From Pleurotus ostreatus/Saccharomyces cerevisiae fusant (taxonomy: Eukaryota > Opisthokonta), in assembly GCA_024196135.1 (NCBI GenBank), contig JAMQCK010001248.1, forward strand, positions 1 to 10,420: DNA of 10,420 nucleotides. The letters are read 5' to 3'. The notes beneath the pieces are model-generated. The model was not told where the DNA came from, searched no databases, and worked only from the letters and a program-made list of their open reading frames with translations. A program made the position numbers and the translations under genes. Shown piece after piece: positions 1 through 7,781 of this stretch (positions within the stretch are counted from its first letter, which is position 1; every line of letters starts with the position of its first letter).

Positions 1-112
1 AAGGCAATTGCTGTGCTCGTTTACTCAACCCCTCGTCGACCCAGCCTCCTTCCACCTTTCTTTCTCCCCCTTCATGTTCCTCTAGCCTCGCCACATATCT
101 ATACGAACGGCA
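1..112 (+). promoter_or_regulatory. 5' leader/proximal promoter of the DHHC acyltransferase gene
   Basis: This stretch immediately precedes the start codon of the acyltransferase gene. It is strongly pyrimidine-rich from about 25 to 90, as is common around transcription starts in filamentous fungi. No convincing TATA box is visible. A minimal upstream ORF (ATG TTC CTC TAG) occupies 74-85 and ends 27 nt before the main ATG. It would matter only if transcription starts upstream of 74. The same TAG is preceded by pyrimidines, so it could instead be the acceptor of a 5'UTR intron. Confidence 0.45.
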
Positions 113-2298
113 ATGAAGAAAGAGGAGCACTCGTGCTGCGGCGTTGTCGAGGAGGCGGCGTACAAGGCACGCGAACGGAGTGAAGCGCGACGCTCGAAGC
201 CCCAGCCATGGATCGTGCTCAAGCTCACGGTTTTCTTCACCCTGGGCATCATGGGGTATACGGCCTATGTGTATATACACAGATTTGTGGTCCCTATGAT
301 CAAGGGTACCAATGCCGCGTTGGGAAGCTTCGGGGCGGGTGGTATGTGTGTCAACGGACTAGGGGAAGTGTCGTCGAGCTGATGAGTGCGTCCTTTTAGT
401 CGCGCTCATCATCGCGTTTGCCTTGCTGTGGCTATGGATGGTGGCAGCATACTTCAGGGTGCGTGGCATGCTCCTTCGCGAGAGGATCGAAGCTGAACAT
501 GGTGGCAGGTTATAATCACGTCCCCTGGGAAGGCGAAAGACGTACGTCCTCATGTCGCGACCCCGCCACACGTACTCACGCACCTCAATTTCTGCAGTAT
601 GTATCAGAAACACCTGAACCACCACCGCTGTACCCACCAGCGTCAAGCCCGGGCGCCAACCCGAACATCAACCTACCACCGAACGCCTACTTCCCACCCT
701 CCGCCGAGCCCAAGGAAGAACCAACCGAACGAATAGGCGGACCAAGCTATGAGCAGCAACAACAACAGCAGAACGGCACCGCGCGTCTACCTCGCCTCTC
801 CACCACGACCGACCCCGCGCGCCTGTCGGTCCCCGCTTCCTCCCAGACTGCGCGCGATAGCACCGCGCCACACGAAGAAACGAAGAAGCTATCCATGGTC
901 TCCGACACGACCCCCATGCCATCGCCGACAATACCTCTGTCCCTGCCGTCTCCAACGGAACCCTCGTCCATGGCATCTCCGACCCTCCCACCCGCCTCGA
1001 TCCCGCCGCCCGGCTTTCCGCGCTCGAAGCGGGAGGCGAAGGAAATGGAGCGCGCTATACACATTGCGCGGCGGCCGCCCCCTATACCGTTCCTGCGCGA
1101 GGAGCAGAGATACTGCACGCGGTGCCGGATCGTGAAGCCGTATAGGGCACACCATTGTCGGGCGTGTGGGACGGTGAGTGCGCTGTGACCTATGTGGCAA
1201 GAGCCAGACTAATGGTATGCACAGTGCGTATTGCGATACGATCATCACTGTCCTTGTACGCCACTGCCAACATCCTGCTTTCTAATGTAGTGCTGACTCA
1301 ATGCCACAGGGATAGGACAGTGCGTTGGTGCGCAGAACTACAAGGTTCGTCACCCGCCGTTACGCCGCCTTGTCGCTGCCCTCACGTTCTCCCCTCGTCC
1401 TCGCTAACGCTTCCACATCTCTCAGTTCTTCTTCAACTTCTGCGAGGCCGCTTGGGTCTTCACGACCTACACCTTCGCCACGCTCGTCTCCTTCGTTGCT
1501 ACGCACGGCGACGTCGGCATCGATCCACAAATCATCGTGATCATCGCATTGTGAGTAGCCTGTCTTCTGATGCGAGCGGGTTTGGTGGGCTCAGTGAGCT
1601 TGCTCGCACGCCTCGGTCGGGGTCTTACATGGCTTTCCATACTCATGTTCTGTTCTCGCACGACCTACCCGCCACCCTCTCACTTCCCACCCACTTGTGC
1701 GGCCCACCATCATCTACGAGAAGGACGTACTCACACCACGCCCACCTAGATCCGCCCTCTTCATGTGCTTCACTGCCGCCATGGCCATCGCGCACACGCG
1801 GCAGATCATGATGGGACAGACGACGGTCGAGCTCATGTACATTCGCGGGATGAAGGAGCGCGAAAATGCGATGATGGCGAGGGTGTTTCGGTTGTGGGAG
1901 GTGGGGTGAGTAGGCTTGGATCTATCTGTTTTCTGTCGTCGGCTGCTCGTGTATGCAAAGCGCTAATCGCCCTTTCACAGAGCCAAGGGTCGCACGCGCG
2001 ACCGCTGGGACGCCGAGTGGGGCTCGCTCGACCGCGAGGGCAACCTGTGGTGGCAGGGCAGCGCGTGGAAGGAGTGGACGTCGGTGATGGGCACGAGCTG
2101 GATCGGATGGATATGTGGGTGTTCCATTTCTCTCCCTTACGGGTCGGCTGGCTTCTTTGCCATGTCTCGTGCTGACCATCATCGGCAGTCCCCATCGGGC
2201 GCGGCGGAGAAGATGGTCTGCACTACGAGCCCAATCCGCGCTTCGACCCCGAAGGAAGATGGCGTCCGCGAACGGAGTGGCCAGAGGAGCTGCGGTAG
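113..2298 (+). CDS. DHHC-type protein S-acyltransferase (palmitoyltransferase), PFA3/ZDHHC2-15-20-like
   Basis: Transfers palmitate from acyl-CoA to cysteines of membrane-associated proteins through an acyl-enzyme. Proposed exons are 113-341, 400-458, 509-541, 598-1173, 1225-1255, 1310-1344, 1426-1550, 1750-1905, 1981-2114 and 2189-2298; all splice in frame to 495 residues. TM1 lies at about 33-60 and TM2 at 78-97, followed by TSPG (100-103) where the family usually has DPG. A proline/serine-rich cytosolic loop with a six-Gln run spans about 108-265. The cysteine-rich domain runs from Y279-C280 to the catalytic D305-H-H-C308, then P-W-I-G. TM3 is at about 323-349 and TM4 at 357-379, followed by TTVE (387-390) and an aromatic-rich tail (N436-LWWQG) with WIFPIG at 458-463. 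The start is the first long-frame ATG and lies just before TM1. The motif order is family-defining; substrate and membrane are unknown. The 199-nt intron 7 is unusually long but is needed to join TM4 as seen in homologues. The 3' end is uncertain (see 2295-2542). Confidence 0.9.
754..771 (+). repeat. CAG/CAA glutamine microsatellite inside the acyltransferase loop
   Basis: Six consecutive CAG or CAA codons encode a Gln run in the disordered loop between TM2 and the cysteine-rich domain. Mixed CAG and CAA codons make it less prone to slippage than a pure triplet run. Its length could vary between strains without harming the membrane topology. Confidence 0.8.
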
Positions 2299-2542
2299 GA
2301 TGAGCGTCACGCTTCTCCGACGCCGTCAAATCATGCAGGCTCTACATGAAGGTGATACGGCCTACCGACAACGACACCTCACGTATGTGTATGAGTATAC
2401 GCGAGGGTCGTTTTGTGCGCATCGAGCGCTCGAGTTCACGAAGGACTCTTGGATAACGATGTGCTTTGCTTCTGACGACATTCACGCATACGAATCTGAT
2501 GCATTAGTCCACGACCGCTGTCCGTGTAACATACCTTACTAG
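2295..2542 (+). other. Possible alternative 3' exons of the acyltransferase gene
   Basis: The simplest model stops at TAG 2296-2298. The bases from 2295 also read as a GTAGGA donor, and a CAG acceptor ends at 2338. Splicing 2295-2338 keeps the frame and adds LYMKVIRPTDNDTS, then reads on to TAA at 2454-2456 (about 533 residues). Within that exon a strong GTATGT donor (2383-2388) with a TTAG acceptor at 2507 would instead give a short tail ending CPCNIPY at TAG 2540-2542 (about 520 residues). The putative first intron is only 44 nt, shorter than the others in the gene, and its donor is weaker. If not coding, this stretch is simply 3'UTR. Confidence 0.35.
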
Positions 2543-2815
2543 ACACTACCTATTTGTGTACATACATATTCCTCGTTGCTATGCTTGTGAAATCCAGGCT
2601 TGGGATGACCTCTATCCAGACGGGCGTTGATGACCTTCGCATAGTCTGAGGGGCTCCGGCCCGATGGCCGGTTCTTTCATAGGACCATCATCTTATGCAA
2701 GCATCAGGCTTCCGAGTCTTGTTCACTGCTCTGCTCTGCCCCTCACGTATCCCACGAGTTATGTGTGAGTGCCCTGCGTGGATGTAGGGCGGGAAGGCAA
2801 CGCACCACATACGGA
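2543..2815. other. Intergenic spacer between the acyltransferase and dehydrogenase genes
   Basis: This spacer holds the presumed 3' end of the acyltransferase transcript and the promoter of the dehydrogenase gene. I see no TATA box and no coding potential. The one evident structure is a perfect GC-only stem at 2656-2671 (CCGGCC, loop CGAT, GGCCGG), on plus-strand numbering. It has no run of T after it, so nothing shows that it is a terminator. A GTGAGT donor-like site at 2764-2769 leaves room for a 5'UTR intron in the downstream gene. Confidence 0.5.
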
Positions 2816-2971
2816 ATGACTCGGTTCGCCGCGGGGCTCCTGAACGCTTCCGTATCTCTTTCCTCTTATCGCCATCGTCGAGCTCTGGTTTCGGCTTGTA
2901 TCGCCTCGGGGTCCTGGCAGTGCCGAATTGCTGAGCTACATAGGCGACGTCTATCCTCGAGCCTGTATAGA
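2816..2971 (+). other. In-frame N-terminal extension of the dehydrogenase, presequence-like
   Basis: An ATG at 2816 is in frame with the dehydrogenase ATG at 2972, with no stop between. It would add 52 residues beginning MTRFAAGLLNASVSL and ending HRRRLSSSLYR. The segment has many Arg, Ser, Ala and Leu residues and only one acidic residue. That composition is typical of a mitochondrial targeting peptide, and R-L-S-S-S is a plausible processing area. Use of both ATGs would give mitochondrial and cytosolic forms. It could equally be untranslated leader that happens to be open. Confidence 0.4.
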
Positions 2972-4562
2972 ATGGCGCCTTCGACCAAACCTCGCGTCCT
3001 CCTTATGAACGGGCCCACGGAGGTGCCGCAGTCCTACGTGAACGAACTCAAGACGCTTGTTGACTTTTACGTGGGTGATATATTCCTTATGCTTATCCTC
3101 CCTTCTACTGAATGCCTCATTCATTCCATTGACGTATCTCCTCTGCATTCGATGCCCTAACCATAACACCAGACCATTGAACAAACCCCTCACGACATCC
3201 TCGCCCAACGAATCGCCGACGCCGTAAAGAAGGACGGACCATTCATCGGTCAGTGCGGGCTTCCTCTTGTAAGCTAACATGACCAACGCATCCCTTCATC
3301 TCTTGCATGACATGCCGTTCATTACCTCGATTGACACCATGTCATTCATATCTGCAAATAACCAGCATTCCTCTCATTCCTGCGCTGGCACGAGACGTGG
3401 CCTTGGCCGCTAGATGAGGGACTCGTGGGCCCTCTGGTCGACACCGGCTGCAAGCTCATCAGCTCGGGAGGTGCCGGCTACGACTTCGTCAGTATCGTTC
3501 TACCCATACAATGCCTGCACTCACTGACGCTGGCGCTTTATCGCAACGCTCCAACTCACCCGTCCATCCTCGTCGCACCATCAGCTCGACGTCGACTACC
3601 TCACCCGCCACGGCGTCTACTACGCGAACACCGCCGTGAGCGCGGCGGTGCGCACCGCAGATTCGACGGCGGCGCTCATTCTGCAGGTCATGCGCGCCGG
3701 GTCGGAGCATGAGATGAACGTTAGGGAGGGAAAGTTCCTGGATCGCTCTCTGCGCGCGAAGGACGTCCGCAGATCGACGCTGGGTATTATTGGTATGGGT
3801 AAGTGGGGAGACCACTATTTCTCAGGACAAGAGGAATCGCTTTGCTTACGAGGTATATTTACAGGAAACATCGGCAAACTCGTACGCGACCATATGCAAC
3901 ATTTTGGGATGAAGGTGATCTACAGCAACCGCCGTCGTCTGCCTCCCGAGGAAGAGAAGGGCGCAGAATACGTCTCCTTCGACGAGATCCTGACCCGCGC
4001 CGACGTTCTCTCCATAAACTGCCCCCTGACGAAGGAGACTCGGCATCTGCTAGATAGGGATGGTGAGTTCCGTGGCTATTCTCATCCACCTACATGGTGT
4101 GCACGATCCCGTTTGTCGGCTACTAAGGCAAGCTCCATATAGCCTTCGCAAAGATGCGAGACGGCATCATCATTGTCAACACGTCCCGAGGACCGGTCAT
4201 TGACGAGCAGGCGCTCGTAGACGCTTTGGAGAGCGGAAAGGGTAAGTGTACGCGATCGAAATATCTCACGTTGGGTACTGATCCTGCTAGTGCTGCGCGC
4301 CGCGCTGGACGTCTACGAGAACGAGCCAGAGGTGCATCCTGGTCTGATCAAGTCTAGGAAAACGGTGAGCATCCATGCGTTTATCACAAGCGCGCGCGAG
4401 ATACTGACTGACGCACAGACCCTGTCACCACACTGCGCTGTTTACAACGAGACGATATTCGAAGACCAGCAGACGGAGATCTTGGCTAACTTGGAAGCGT
4501 TCATCAAGATCGGCAAGCCCAACACGCCAGTCAACGAGCCGGCCTTCTCCGAGGCAGTATGA
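2972..4562 (+). CDS. NAD(P)-dependent D-isomer-specific 2-hydroxyacid dehydrogenase (glyoxylate/hydroxypyruvate reductase-like)
   Basis: Reduces a 2-keto acid such as glyoxylate or hydroxypyruvate to the D-2-hydroxyacid, or the reverse, with NAD(P)H. Proposed exons are 2972-3070, 3173-3248, 3366-3487, 3585-3798, 3865-4062, 4143-4241, 4291-4364 and 4419-4562; they join in frame to 341 residues, the usual family size. Seen in order: an N-terminal catalytic-domain strand (PRVLLMNG), the substrate loop SSGGAGYDFLDVDYLTRHG, the Rossmann fingerprint G169-M-G171-N-I-G174, and NTSRGPVIDE with catalytic Arg252. LDVYENEPEV then supplies Glu281, and LSPHCAVYNE supplies His299. The Arg-Glu and Glu-His spacings of 29 and 18 residues fit glyoxylate reductases of this superfamily. 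No C-terminal peroxisomal tripeptide is present (it ends SEAV). The exact substrate cannot be read from sequence; D-mandelate-type or other fungal 2-ketoacid reductases are alternatives. The start at 2972 matches cytosolic homologues; 2816 is an alternative. Confidence 0.92.
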
Positions 4563-5251
4563 ACGTTGAGCTCCGCCTCGCAGGGGTTCGGAGTCTGCCG
4601 TACGTATCCATTCCATACAGTCAAGGTGACGGTCAGATCTCGTAGAGCAGCCTTACTCAAGCCGTACTAGAGGGCAAGGCGCAAGGGGCCGATCTTGAAG
4701 TAGTAGGTCCTTCTCTCGTGGCATCATGATTCCGTCGTGATGTATGCCTTAACCTGACGGTCACGCAGATCAATGTATACCATCCAATGTAGCCTAGGAG
4801 GCGTAACGCGTATCTGTCGGTGATGGTCTCTGCAGCTCGGCTGAGGCGTACCTATCTATCACCACTACGCAAGAAATGTCAAGGGAGGTAAATCCATGTA
4901 CTCAATTGCGCTGACCTCGAGAATATAGCCTCTCGATCCCGGATAGTAAAAGTCCATTGCTCGCTCTTCACAAAGCAGTTGACTTAGCCGCGGGTATTGC
5001 GATCTATTGGTTGACTGTACGCGATTCTAGAGTCGCCTACCCGCGGCCTAGGAGACATGCCACGACATAACTGTTTGCGAGCAGAGGCAGACCTTCTGAT
5101 GGTTCTCGGCGTCATTGTACTTCACCGGCGAGTCCGCTCTTTTCGAACCTTGACCACGCTTCTCAGGCTGCCCGTGCTTCCTTCTCTGAGGTCGCCTTCT
5201 TCTCCGCGGAGCGCAGCGGCGCGAAGGTACCACCAACTACCGTAGAAACGA

Positions 5252-5317
5252 GATGCCACCATCTGAGGACAGAGATGCTACCGGAAGGGGGTGCCACCAA
5301 CAGGCAGCGATGCCACC
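5252..5317. repeat. Degenerate repeats with GATGCCACC core
   Basis: Four copies of a GATGCCACC-like core begin near 5252, 5274, 5290 and 5309. Two are exact and two differ at one or two bases. Spacing varies from 16 to 22 bp. A related GGTACCACC occurs just upstream near 5226. This is the left edge of the repeat-rich block of the intergenic region. Confidence 0.5.
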
Positions 5318-5388
5318 GACAGGCACTTATTCTTTGGCAGACGCGCGCATTCCGGCAACACGTTTTCCCCTCGAACATCGGAGCGGGT

Positions 5389-5508
5389 GCAGGTACGTAT
5401 CCGTGACTGTAGGCGTGTATCCGCGACTGTAGGCGCGTATATGCGACTGCTGGTGCGTAAAAGGGACCGCTGGTGCGTAAAAAGGACTCTAGGTACGTAT
5501 ACGAGGTC
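5389..5508. repeat. 20-bp minisatellite, six head-to-tail units
   Basis: Six contiguous units of exactly 20 bp start at 5389, 5409, 5429, 5449, 5469 and 5489. Adjacent units match at 13 to 18 positions; for example units 4 and 5 differ at two bases and units 2 and 3 at three. GG at unit positions 4-5 and GTA at positions 9-11 are invariant. Units 1 and 6 contain the palindrome TACGTA. No spacers separate the units, so it is not a CRISPR. A 20-bp period is not a multiple of three, which argues against a protein repeat. Confidence 0.85.
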
Positions 5509-5537
5509 CTCGGAGGCATGCGCGCAGCCTTCGGAGA

Positions 5538-5600
5538 GATTGGTGGCGACGGAACGTCAGGATGGGACGGCGTCTCGATGATTGGTGGCGGCGTCTCGAT
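5538..5600. repeat. Nested short duplications with 21/42-bp offset
   Basis: GATTGGTGGCG occurs at 5538-5548 and 5580-5590, 42 bp apart. GGCGTCTCGAT occurs at 5569-5579 and 5590-5600, 21 bp apart. The offsets suggest remnants of a 21-bp tandem unit, close to the 20-bp period of the adjacent array. Confidence 0.6.
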
Positions 5601-5707
5601 CTTTCGTTGCCACCTATCACGATGGCCGTCAGACCGTCTGCGGTGCGAGGGTCGCCGTCGAGATCGAAGTCGTCGCTGTCGGTGGAAGGCTGTCCTCCGT
5701 CTTGCCA

Positions 5708-5773
5708 GTCGGCTGATCTCCGACTCAAGAGGAAGCTGACCCCCGTTCGACAGGAAGCTGCCCTCTGTCTCGA
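5708..5773. repeat. Degenerate 22-bp tandem repeats
   Basis: AGGAAGCTG begins at 5730 and again at 5752, exactly 22 bp apart, and the bases after it remain partly alike. A weaker copy with GGCTGATCTCCG lies one period earlier from 5708. This is the third cluster in the intergenic block with a period near 20-22 bp. Confidence 0.5.
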
Positions 5774-5832
5774 GAACATCACAGTGCGTCTCGCCAATCA
5801 GGCCATAATACTCACTAAGCTCCCCGTCTACA

Positions 5833-5880
5833 ACTCATGACTTCGTGGTTCAAGACTCATGCGACCTTCACCGTTCATGA
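5833..5880. repeat. Short ACTCATG repeats, 22-bp spacing
   Basis: ACTCATG occurs at 5833 and 5855, 22 bp apart, and a variant GTTCATGA follows at 5873. This is a weak continuation of the periodic block to its left. Confidence 0.4.
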
Positions 5881-6022
5881 CCGCGACGCTCGCGGTCCGC
5901 CTGCTCAATCAGATGCTAGACGTGTTATGTGATAGGCGGACAGCTGTGTGACGTCCACCGCGACTGTCATTGCCGTTTCCGTATGTAAGTCACAGGTAGG
6001 TCACGTACACTCTCCCTCGCTA

Positions 6023-6098
6023 TGATGAACGCTAACACCCTATATGCGACGTTAACGAATACGTCCAACATCTTACGCCTCAGCCAGTGATGAACGCT
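6023..6098. repeat. Direct repeat TGATGAACGCT
   Basis: The 11-mer TGATGAACGCT occurs at 6023-6033 and 6088-6098, and the bases after both copies stay similar (TAaCnCCC and TAcCGCCC types). Related ATGAA words follow at 6116 and 6158. The function is unknown; these may be further remnants of the repeat block to the left. Confidence 0.4.
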
Positions 6099-7694
6099 TA
6101 CCGCCCACACCTGTCATGAATGCATCACGCCTGCTAGCTCGACGGCGACATACGGTGATGAACCTTGTCGGCCATGGGTGTGGTAAGCGAGGTCGCATCG
6201 TAGCGTCTGATGATATGAAAGCGCAACGGCTGACCTGGATGCACAGTCTACGATGCGCGGGCGCGGTCCTAGCGCGCGCTATTCACACGGTTGGGCCTGA
6301 TCTGCAGACGTGGCCATCGAACGGGAAGGTCCTGCGCGAGAACGCGACCGGGTGACGCAGTCAAGGTCGCACCGACGACCCATTCAACGTTCATTCAACC
6401 ATAGAAGGATCCCGAATGCTACCCAGAGATGATCAATCACCGACACGGAGATGAACAACTAGCGGTAGAGCGGTTCTGCTGTGGGTAAGAATTGGTAGAC
6501 TTCGCGCTGAGAATTCGTTGACGCACTGCCAAAGCTAAGCGCGATCTACAGTGATGGTCTTACATTGCTTACTAGATCATACCTGTGTACTCGATGGCGA
6601 GTCCTAACTTCATGAAGTCCGCTCTTGGTGGGGTCACGAACTCCGCTCTAGAAAGCAACATGAAGGCTCGATCTGTCATCGATACAGCCGATAGTGGTGC
6701 TGCCTTGCAGGCAGGTGGCGCGCGCCGGGAGCTGGTGAGAGAGCGAGTTTGGTATGGGACGGGATAGCGAGTGGTACGTGTGTTGGTGTCTGATGCAGAG
6801 TCTGACATACATCGATAGGCGGCGGAGACACATGCGCCTGGATCCGGGATGGGCATATCTGAGCGCTGAGCGTGCGACTGGCGTTGACGCCGGAGGCGAA
6901 TGGTGAGAGCCTCCGCTGCGTTGCCTGTGATAATCTGACAATCCCCGAGCAGCACAAGCCGCGGCTCCCGATGCATCTGCGATGCAGCTTCGACGACGTC
7001 GGAGGCCCGCAGGCTGCGCGGGCGACCCCAGAGCTTGCATGCCAGGAACGGCGAATACAGCTGTCTTGCGCCTTCGCTTTAGAAGGACGTCTGTGCTTCC
7101 CAATTGGCATGGATGCGGTTGACAGAAAGCATCAGCTGCGCGCAGCCGGCACGCACGGTCTAAAGTAAGTGAACGTGCATTCGCTAAGGGCAATAGGCCG
7201 GGATTGAATGCATTCAGGCTATTCTCGGGCGAATGAGGATGAATGCAATGACCGGCCTTCAAGAAGGCGTTCTCGTCGTGTCAGACGCGGCAGATGCCCT
7301 GACGGTGTGAGTGCTCTTGTCGCCGGCGTATAATGCGGCGAAACTGGCAGGCAGGTCGCCTGGCCGGCGCGGGACCGTGATGTGCGGAGGGGCGGATGCA
7401 CTGCATCGCGGCTACTCCCCGCCACTCTCGTGTGCTGGCGAGAAGGGCGGGGGGACTGGCTCGTACGCATACGGGTGATGCGGCGGATCGGGACGACAAG
7501 AAGACTGATGAGGAGGAGATATAACGACATTGAACATCGCTCGGTCCCACTGGGGCTATCATCCGATCTTTATGTACAACCGTGACGCGTGACGACGGCG
7601 GTTGGAGATGAGATCTGCGGTGTATCTCGGCCTAATAGGTAACCATTAAGACGGATCGAGGTACAAATGGGAACTATGGCGCACGCTTCACGCC

Positions 7695-7702
7695 CTATAT
7701 AG
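7695..7702 (+). promoter_or_regulatory. TATA box of the proline-rich protein gene
   Basis: CTATATAG lies with its TATA core starting at 7696, 86 nt before the ATG at 7782. The sequence between is GC- and C-rich leader, reaching a favourable CCGCCATGTC start context. Position and sequence fit a fungal core promoter driving transcription to the right. Confidence 0.6.
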
Positions 7703-7781
7703 CTGTCGGCTTCTGGGACCCGCGTCGCCTCCGTTCTTGCTTTCCCCCGCCCTTCGAGCGCCCCCGCACGCCTTGCCCGCC

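Larger units (their letters stand above)
4563..7690. other. Long intergenic region without a supportable gene
   Basis: About 3.1 kb in which no open frame shows a recognisable domain, a convincing ATG context or a set of joinable exons. Several frames are open for 60-200 codons on both strands, especially at 6570-7260, but many begin at non-ATG codons. The left part (4563-5220) presumably includes the dehydrogenase 3'UTR and shows nothing else clear. The middle (about 5250-5880) is rich in 17-22-bp degenerate repeats. The right part (6100-7690) shows only scattered short duplications, and a 12-bp palindrome TGAATGCATTCA at 7205-7216. No LTRs, terminal inverted repeats or transposase motifs were recognised. 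A noncoding RNA or a decayed element cannot be excluded. Confidence 0.55.

Noticed and set aside
2765..2815. Still longer N-terminus of the dehydrogenase from 2765
   Set aside because: The codon at 2765 is GTG, not ATG, and the region lies at a GTGAGT donor-like site; the earliest usable in-frame ATG is 2816.
5389..5508. CRISPR array
   Set aside because: The units are contiguous with no spacers, they diverge progressively, and the context is a eukaryotic genome without cas genes.
6116..6355. Plus-strand ATG frame of 79 codons
   Set aside because: No domain, no coding-like features and no supporting promoter; short enough to be chance.
6648..7262. Minus-strand open frame of about 204 codons with overlapping open frames in the other minus phases
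   Set aside because: It begins at TTG, has no recognisable motif, and simultaneous openness in all three phases points to a chance lack of stops rather than selection on one frame.
7219..7530. Minus-strand ATG frame of 103 codons starting MSLYLLLISLLVV, resembling a secreted protein
   Set aside because: The hydrophobic start is suggestive, but the rest is Arg/Ser/Pro-rich with no Cys pattern or domain, and the start context is poor. Without transcripts it cannot be supported.
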